Assembly: GCA_046328715.1 (NCBI GenBank) | Contig: JAXLWB010000020.1 | Location: forward strand, 62,001 to 126,000 | DNA length: 64,000 nt | Direction: 5' to 3' | Source: JAXLWB01 sp046328715 | Lineage (GTDB): Bacteria > Chloroflexota > Anaerolineae > Caldilineales > Caldilineaceae | In this document: positions 59,232 to 64,000 of the stretch, piece by piece | Layout: the number at the start of each line of letters is the position of its first letter | Numbering within the stretch: position 1 is the first letter of the stretch | The notes under the pieces: generated by a model | Database searches by the model: none | What the model saw: only the letters and a program-made list of their open reading frames with translations | What the model was told of the DNA's origin: nothing | Translations under genes and position numbers: made by a program

Positions 59232-59759
59232 CTATGCCCGCTGCTGGCCAGCTAGGCTGATCTTTTCGTTTTCGCCGCCCTGGTAGGGTTGACCAGTCAT
59301 CAATGCCTTGGCAAAACCCACGAGTTGGACGACCATGCCGTTGGCTGATTCCCAATACTCTGCCTTCTCAACATGGATCTTGAGCAAGGCCAGATTTGGA
59401 TCGTCCTGCCCATCGGGAAACCAAGCTTTATAGATGGGATTCCACAACTCCTTGATCTTTGATTTGTCGCGCACCAATTCGGCTTGACCTGACACCGAGA
59501 CATAACGCTGCTCCTTGACGTCAGCATAACTCACATTCACCTGGCGATTCTTGCGCGTCTCATGGACCTTTGCGCTGTCGGCACCGGTAAAGAACCAAAG
59601 GTCGCCATCAAATTCGATCTGCTGCGTTCCCATTGGTCGGCTGCGCAGCGTGCCGTCGTTGTCAATGGTTGTCAACATGGCAATGTCGATGTCCTCGATC
59701 AGTTCGCCCAGCTTCTTGATATCTTCACTCTGACCATTGAGTTCAGTTTTGTTTTTCAT
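59232..59759 (-). CDS. Pyridoxamine 5'-phosphate oxidase-fold general stress protein
   Basis: 175 residues from ATG 59759 (GGAG about 9 nt upstream); ATGs further upstream lie in poor sequence. KKLGELIEDIDIAMLTTIDN, GTLRSRPMGTQQIEFDGDLW, FFTGADSAKVHETRKNRQVN, VSYADVKEQRYVSVSGQAEL and VRDKSKIKELWNPIYKAWFP are the split-barrel 'general stress protein 26' type, which binds FMN. Probably a flavin-binding reductase or stress protein. Confidence 0.9.
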   Translation of the reverse strand: MKNKTELNGQSEDIKKLGELIEDIDIAMLTTIDNDGTLRSRPMGTQQIEFDGDLWFFTGADSAKVHETRKNRQVNVSYADVKEQRYVSVSGQAELVRDKSKIKELWNPIYKAWFPDGQDDPNLALLKIHVEKAEYWESANGMVVQLVGFAKALMTGQPYQGGENEKISLAGQQRA

Positions 59760-59961
59760 AGCACTTTTCTCCATTCGCTTTAAGGTTGGCTGCGTCAGGC
59801 CTTTGCAAATGGCGGCAGACCGCGTTGCTACAGGCTGACGCAATAAAGTTGCCCGGATAGAATAGCAACTGTGCCTATGTCCGTCTATAGGTCATATTAG
59901 GAAAAGGGCTATAAGAGAGGTATAGAAATAAGTGGATAAGGAGGCAATTACATCTTCCCTG

Positions 59962-60783
59962 TTACTTTGCGACCCCAAGCGCGCCTAAATAGCGCATCGC
60001 CTGCGGAATCTTATTGGCATCGCGCAGTTCGAGCAACAGACGGGGCAGATGATCCAACTCGCTGAGTGCCTCGAAGACGGCCTGCCAGTTGACGTTGCCC
60101 ATGCCGGGTGGCCAATGGCGGTCGAGGTGACCATCGACATCCTGCAAATGAAGATGATCCAGTAGCTTGGCGCCTTCGCGAATCCATTGATCGGGCATCG
60201 CTCCACCAAATTGGTGCATGATCAATGCGTGGCCAGTATCAACGCTGAGTCGAACGTAGGGGCTGTTGAAGGAGCGAATCAAGGAGAGCAGCGGGACGAG
60301 GCTGTTGTCGTAGCAGACTTCAATCATGAGAGGGCAGTTGATCTGCGCTGCGAGAGGGACGATTTCATCAAGGACCGCATGGGCGAGGTCGATCTCTTGC
60401 TGGAGTCCCTGACTCCACGAGTGATGCATCTGTGCATGGCCGAAACAATCAAAGGGGCTGTGCAGCACCATATGGCTGGCCTGCAACTCAGCGCAGATTT
60501 CCAACGCTTGTTTGAGTCGCTCCTGCACCAAGCGCTGTACTCGACGATCGATGGTAATCAGGGGCAGACCATCGGTCGGCCCGTGGATGCCAAGACGACC
60601 CCTGTAGCCGTCGAGTTGCGCCTTTGCCTCGCTGATGCGCGGACGCCAATCTTCGTCAAGCAGGTTGTTGTTGTAAAAATCTTGAATCTCCAGGTTGCGT
60701 TGGTCGGCAAGCAGCCATTCACGAAAAGTGGCGAGCTTGGCAATGGGCATCGCTGCACCAATCAGGATCGGCAGTGCATTCAT
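59962..60783 (-). CDS. Sugar phosphate isomerase/epimerase-like TIM barrel
   Basis: 273 residues. LEIQDFYNNNLLDEDWRPRI, GRLGIHGPTDGLPLITIDRR, ASHMVLHSPFDCFGHAQMH, INCPLMIEVCYDNSLVPLLS, VRLSVDTGHALIMH (D-x-x-H), DHLHLQDVDGHLDRHWPPG and LLLELRDANK give the metal-ligand series of the xylose-isomerase-like family. Its ATG overlaps the stop of the ATPase gene by 4 nt (ATGA), so it belongs to the ABC importer operon and probably processes the imported compound. Confidence 0.85.
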   Translation of the reverse strand: MNALPILIGAAMPIAKLATFREWLLADQRNLEIQDFYNNNLLDEDWRPRISEAKAQLDGYRGRLGIHGPTDGLPLITIDRRVQRLVQERLKQALEICAELQASHMVLHSPFDCFGHAQMHHSWSQGLQQEIDLAHAVLDEIVPLAAQINCPLMIEVCYDNSLVPLLSLIRSFNSPYVRLSVDTGHALIMHQFGGAMPDQWIREGAKLLDHLHLQDVDGHLDRHWPPGMGNVNWQAVFEALSELDHLPRLLLELRDANKIPQAMRYLGALGVAK

Positions 60784-61874
60784 GCGGCAACCAGCATCGT
60801 TTTGAGGTTAACTTCAACTGGGGCCGCTTCTTGGGCGTAGACCAGATAGCGCGTGGGTAGCAACTCGACCGAATTGCCCTCTTCGACCTCAATCGCCTTA
60901 GGCAGATAGACCTTGATCACCCCAGTACTCGGCACATTGACAAAGACCTTGCGATAGTGCCCTAGATCACTGACCTGTGTGATCTGCCCCTGCCAGGGAC
61001 GCACGCCGTTGAGACTCTCGGCTGTGTTGACACCTTTGACCAGTGTGATATCTTCGGGACGGATGGCCAGCGTCACTTGTTTGCCGGTCAGGTTATTGGG
61101 CGCAGGCAGGCGATTTTGTCCAGCAAAGATCGCATCCGCCTGCACGTCGGCGTCAAGCATGTTCATGGTGCCGATAAAGTCAGCCACAAAGCGAGATTGG
61201 GGCAGGGCGTAGATCGTGCTCGGTTTGTCGAGTTGTTCGATCTTGCCCCGGCTCATCACAGCGATGCGGTCGGCAATGCTCAGCGCCTCTTCCTGGTCGT
61301 GGGTGACAAAGATCGTCGTGATCTTGACGTTGCGCTGGATGCTGCGTACCTCTTCGCGCAGGCGCACACGCAATAGCGCATCCAGGTTGCTGAAAGGCTC
61401 ATCCAGCAGCAGAATCTTGGGTTTGAGTACCAGGGCACGGGCCAAGGCCACACGTTGCTGTTCGCCACCCGAAAGTTGGGCGGGAAAGCGCGTGCCGTAA
61501 TGGGGCAGGCCGACCAACTCCAACGCCGAATTCACTTCACGGTCCACTTCGCTCTTGCTCATATTGCGCAAGCGCAAGCCAAAGGCGATGTTGTCATAAA
61601 TGCGCATGTGCGGCCAGAGCGTAAACTTCTGAAAGACCATCGCTGTCGGTCGGCGGTTGGGCGGCAGATGGACGACTGAGTCGCCGTCGATCTGCACATC
61701 ACCCGAGGTTGGATCTTCAAAGCCAGCGATCATGCGCAATGCGGTTGATTTGCCACAGCCCGAAGGCCCCAACATCGAAAGAAACTCGCCATCGGCAACC
61801 TTCAAGGTAATATCATTCACCGCTGTCACATCGCCAAAACGTTTAGTGAGATTGAGAAGAGAGAGTGTAGCCAT
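60780..61874 (-). CDS. ABC importer ATPase with TOBE domain (PotA/UgpC/AfuC type)
   Basis: 364 residues. Walker A is MLGPSGCGKSTALRMIAGFE, the Q-loop FQKFTLWPHM, the signature PAQLSGGEQQRVALARALVL, Walker B KILLLDEPFSNLDALLR and the H-loop TIFVTHDQEEALSIADRIAV. Residues about 235-360 form the TOBE region (LAIRPEDITLVKG). It powers the two permeases downstream of their order in the operon. Type fits polyamine, ferric-iron or sugar-phosphate importers; the substrate is not readable. Confidence 0.9.
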   Translation of the reverse strand: MATLSLLNLTKRFGDVTAVNDITLKVADGEFLSMLGPSGCGKSTALRMIAGFEDPTSGDVQIDGDSVVHLPPNRRPTAMVFQKFTLWPHMRIYDNIAFGLRLRNMSKSEVDREVNSALELVGLPHYGTRFPAQLSGGEQQRVALARALVLKPKILLLDEPFSNLDALLRVRLREEVRSIQRNVKITTIFVTHDQEEALSIADRIAVMSRGKIEQLDKPSTIYALPQSRFVADFIGTMNMLDADVQADAIFAGQNRLPAPNNLTGKQVTLAIRPEDITLVKGVNTAESLNGVRPWQGQITQVSDLGHYRKVFVNVPSTGVIKVYLPKAIEVEEGNSVELLPTRYLVYAQEAAPVEVNLKTMLVAA

Positions 61875-61877
61875 AAG

Positions 61878-61976
61878 TATTGACAGAAAGACAGAAAGAT
61901 AGGAAGATGAGAAGGTGAGAAGACAAGAAAATGTTGCCAGCTTTTAGTCTTCCTGTCTTCTTGTCTTCCTGTCTGG
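61878..61976. repeat. Quasi-palindrome of GACAGAAAGACAG words
   Basis: AGACAGAAAGATAGGAAGAT and AGAAGACAAGAAAATG on the left; CTTCCTGTCTTCTTGTCTTC and CTGTCTGG on the right. A purine-only arm facing a pyrimidine-only arm, between the ATPase and permease genes of the operon. Confidence 0.65.
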
Positions 61977-61978
61977 TT

Positions 61979-62806
61979 TTACACGCCAAACCCCGCCGCC
62001 ACGGCGTTGCCGCGTAGGAAGCGTTGGGCAAAGGTCAAGAGTACCAATGAAGGCAGCCAGAGCAGGAGCGAGATCACTGCGCCATATTGAACGACGATCT
62101 GATTGTTGATATATTGATACATCAGCACCGGCATGGTGCGTACGTTGGGTACGCCGATCAGCAGTGCCCCTTGCGACTCGTAAAAGGTGTTGACAAAGGT
62201 CAGCAGCAAGGCTGCCGCCAACGAGGGAAAGACCATCGGCAATGTGATCTGCCAAAAGACGCGCAGCCGCGATGCCCCCACATCCAGGGCCGCCTCCTCT
62301 AGCGCTCGATCCACATTCTGAAAGGCCGAGGTCGGAATCCAGATCATCAGCAGCAAGGTGTTGACGATTTGGATCAGGATCACGCCCGGAATCGTCCCCA
62401 CCAGGCCAAGCCGGAAAAAGACAATTGCAATGCTGACATAAAGCCCAAAGCGGGGGAAGGCATTGGTGATCAAAAACGAGAGCAGCAGCGGCTGACGAAA
62501 GCGAAAGTTGAAACGGGCAAAGGCATAGGCGGCAGGCAGACAAATCACGGCTGAGAGCAGCGTCACCACGATCGACAATGCAAAGCTGAGCGGCAGTGCC
62601 TTGGAGATGTCGGCACGGGCCAACGTTTCACCCCAATACTTCAGTCCCCACTCGGTCGGGATCAGCGAGGGATAGCGCCACTTGAGAGCAAAGGCCCACA
62701 GAAAGACCGAGCTGATCGGCCCCAAAATAAAGATGATCAACCCAATCAGCGCCACCAGGCCAAAGGCTTCACGCTGTACCACGGGCGAAAAGAGTCGGCG
62801 ATTCAT
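61979..62806 (-). CDS. ABC importer permease (second)
   Basis: 275 residues, six membrane helices (FGLVALIGLIIFILGPISSV, FALSIVVTLLSAVICLPAAY and others). The EAA loop is LEEAALDVGASRLRVFWQIT, ending ITLPMVFPSLAAALLL. GAGGT 5 nt before ATG 62806. It follows the first permease after 3 nt (TAG, then ATG), so translation is tight. Confidence 0.9.
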   Translation of the reverse strand: MNRRLFSPVVQREAFGLVALIGLIIFILGPISSVFLWAFALKWRYPSLIPTEWGLKYWGETLARADISKALPLSFALSIVVTLLSAVICLPAAYAFARFNFRFRQPLLLSFLITNAFPRFGLYVSIAIVFFRLGLVGTIPGVILIQIVNTLLLMIWIPTSAFQNVDRALEEAALDVGASRLRVFWQITLPMVFPSLAAALLLTFVNTFYESQGALLIGVPNVRTMPVLMYQYINNQIVVQYGAVISLLLWLPSLVLLTFAQRFLRGNAVAAGFGV

Positions 62807-62809
62807 CGG

Positions 62810-63694
62810 CTACCTCACTCCTTGTTTGACAATTGTACGCACATAGAGGATGCCGACCAGCGCACAGAAGAGGAAGGTGATCACCGCCTGTGTCTCGGCC
62901 CCGATCTTGTCCAGATACTCGCTGTAAGTCTGCAACATAAAGACACCCATCATCTGCGGCTGGGCTGGACCCAACAGGTAAGGAATCGTGAATGCGCCAA
63001 AGATGCCGATCACGTTGAGACAAAAGGCGATCAGCAAGGGGCGTTGGATCAAGGGCAGGATGATACGCCAGAAAACCTGCCAGGCATTCGCCCCCACATC
63101 CTGCGCACTTTCCAGCAGCGGATTCTCAACCCCGCGCAGTCCAGCCGTCAAGACCAGCACGGTAAAGGGAATGTTGTCCCAGAGCAGACCGATCACGATG
63201 CCGCTGGCTTTGAGATAGGGTGTCTTGTAGCCCATGATACCCATCAATTCCAGCACGGTCTGCAAGGTGCCGCGCGGTCCCAGAAAGCGGATCAAGGCAA
63301 AGGCGAGGATGATGCTCGGTACAAAGAGTGGAAAGAGTACAAGCACCTGCACCGCCCCAGCGATCCGGCTGTTGGAAAAGCGCAGATAGAGCGCCAAGGG
63401 AAAACAGACCACAAAGAGCATGATCACCGTCGCCACGGTGATCCAGGCTGTGAACCAGAGATTCGCCCGTGCAATCGGATCGTCAAAGAAGCCGGTATAG
63501 CGAATCAAGGAGAAAGTTGCTGGGCCACCTTCGATCTGCGAGGTCCACAGCGTTCGTACCACCGCTTGCAGCGCAGGCAGAAAGATCAAAAAGATCATGA
63601 TCAGCAGCGGCGGCGTGACCAATACATAGCCAAGCAACCCACTCAGGTCGACTCGTTTGCGGGGGATGGAGGGTGAAGCAGCAAGTTGAGCCAT
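62810..63694 (-). CDS. ABC importer permease (first)
   Basis: 294 residues; an N-terminal cytosolic piece precedes LGYVLVTPPLLIMIFLIFLP and about six helices. The EAA loop is LESAQDVGANAWQVFWRIIL, followed by LPLIQRPLLIAFCLNVIGIF. It resembles the PotB/UgpA/ThiP-type permeases. No Shine-Dalgarno is clear before ATG 63694. First gene of the operon in the window; a substrate-binding gene would be expected further right. Confidence 0.85.
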   Translation of the reverse strand: MAQLAASPSIPRKRVDLSGLLGYVLVTPPLLIMIFLIFLPALQAVVRTLWTSQIEGGPATFSLIRYTGFFDDPIARANLWFTAWITVATVIMLFVVCFPLALYLRFSNSRIAGAVQVLVLFPLFVPSIILAFALIRFLGPRGTLQTVLELMGIMGYKTPYLKASGIVIGLLWDNIPFTVLVLTAGLRGVENPLLESAQDVGANAWQVFWRIILPLIQRPLLIAFCLNVIGIFGAFTIPYLLGPAQPQMMGVFMLQTYSEYLDKIGAETQAVITFLFCALVGILYVRTIVKQGVR

Positions 63695-64000
63695 TTTTTG
63701 AATCGGAAAGAAGGGTAAAGGGCTGACAAGATGATACTGGCGGCGAATTCAAAAAGGGAATTAATTCCCCTGCTGACAACGAGAAGTGCCCTCAGGCACG
63801 AATAGACACTGCAAATAGAAGTGACCGATTGTAGGGGCGTACCCTTGCGGTCGCCCAAGTGCCATGTTTGTCTGCGTTGCCTATAAGGATGTTTCCTAGT
63901 CGCTGAGGCGACTTCTCATTGTCAGCAGTCAATTTTAATCGGGCAGCGATTTTGCCAGCATTATCACAAGCTGACAAGATGAAGCGATGAAAAATGCGCT
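63695..64000. other. 306-bp right edge without a gene
   Basis: Upstream of the permease operon. Holds a half copy of the 69-bp dispersed element (TTGTAGGGGCGTACCCTTGC from 63829, tail TGCCTATAAGG to 63888). No intact gene seen to the window end. Confidence 0.5.

Noticed and set aside
63643..63977. Short minus-strand frames at the right edge
   Set aside because: They read through the permease leader and a dispersed repeat, with no motif or ribosome site.

Overview
This window looks like one contig of a Chloroflexota genome, probably Caldilineae/Anaerolineae-like. That placement is inference and no rRNA or tRNA marker is present. It rests on the gene families (DUF993, YtcJ-type amidohydrolases, MttB-like proteins, an HZS-alpha-like cytochrome), on two large secreted proteins ending in a VYLP(L/V) tail, and on intergenic DNA full of short dispersed palindromes. 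Genes are mostly metabolic: sugar and peptide uptake, and catabolism by heterotrophic enzymes.

Layout. 1-1.2 kb: a partial ArsR-type regulator with a double operator, then a thioredoxin-fold peroxiredoxin whose first redox cysteine is an in-frame TGA followed by a bacterial SECIS-like hairpin, so a probable selenoprotein. 1.2-10.3 kb: small accessory genes on the minus strand (PhyH dioxygenase, Imm5-like, Nudix, GNAT, lipoprotein, TIM-barrel isomerase, a PIN toxin remnant with its partner, RDD, DUF2314). 10.4-13.4 kb: a gene graveyard with two decayed copies of an unrecognised two-gene module and a heavily frameshifted reverse transcriptase of the Abi/defence type. 14-21.4 kb: a helical protein, a 14-repeat secreted protein, GrpB, a nucleotidyltransferase-like gene and a HEPN-type gene. 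21.5-25.1 kb: a sugar cluster (Gfo/Idh/MocA oxidoreductase, aldose 1-epimerase, DUF993). 25.5-36 kb: two YtcJ amidohydrolases around a tRNA-like RNA candidate, an Opp/Dpp peptide importer operon with a clear sigma-A promoter, and a mandelate-racemase-type enzyme. 36-45 kb: CHAT protease-like protein, alpha-glucan phosphorylase, S9 peptidase, SRAP protein, DUF4287/DUF5655 protein and AroA. 45-48.4 kb: a large secreted HZS-alpha-like c-type cytochrome fused to a second conserved domain. 48.8-57.7 kb: Uma2 nuclease-like protein, phosphotransferase, hydrolase, MazG-like and DUF218 pair, MttB-like protein, CPBP protease, and a PadR regulator divergent from a PHP/CehA-type metallohydrolase with a palindromic operator between them. 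57.8-63.7 kb: MFS transporter, PPOX-fold protein, and an ABC importer operon (two permeases, ATPase, TIM-barrel isomerase) whose binding protein is probably outside the window.

The most notable items are the probable Sec-peroxiredoxin, the fusion of an HZS-alpha-like protein to a second domain, the decayed defence-type RT region, the tRNA-like RNA candidate ending at a strong terminator, and the family of intergenic quasi-palindromes built from tandem short words.
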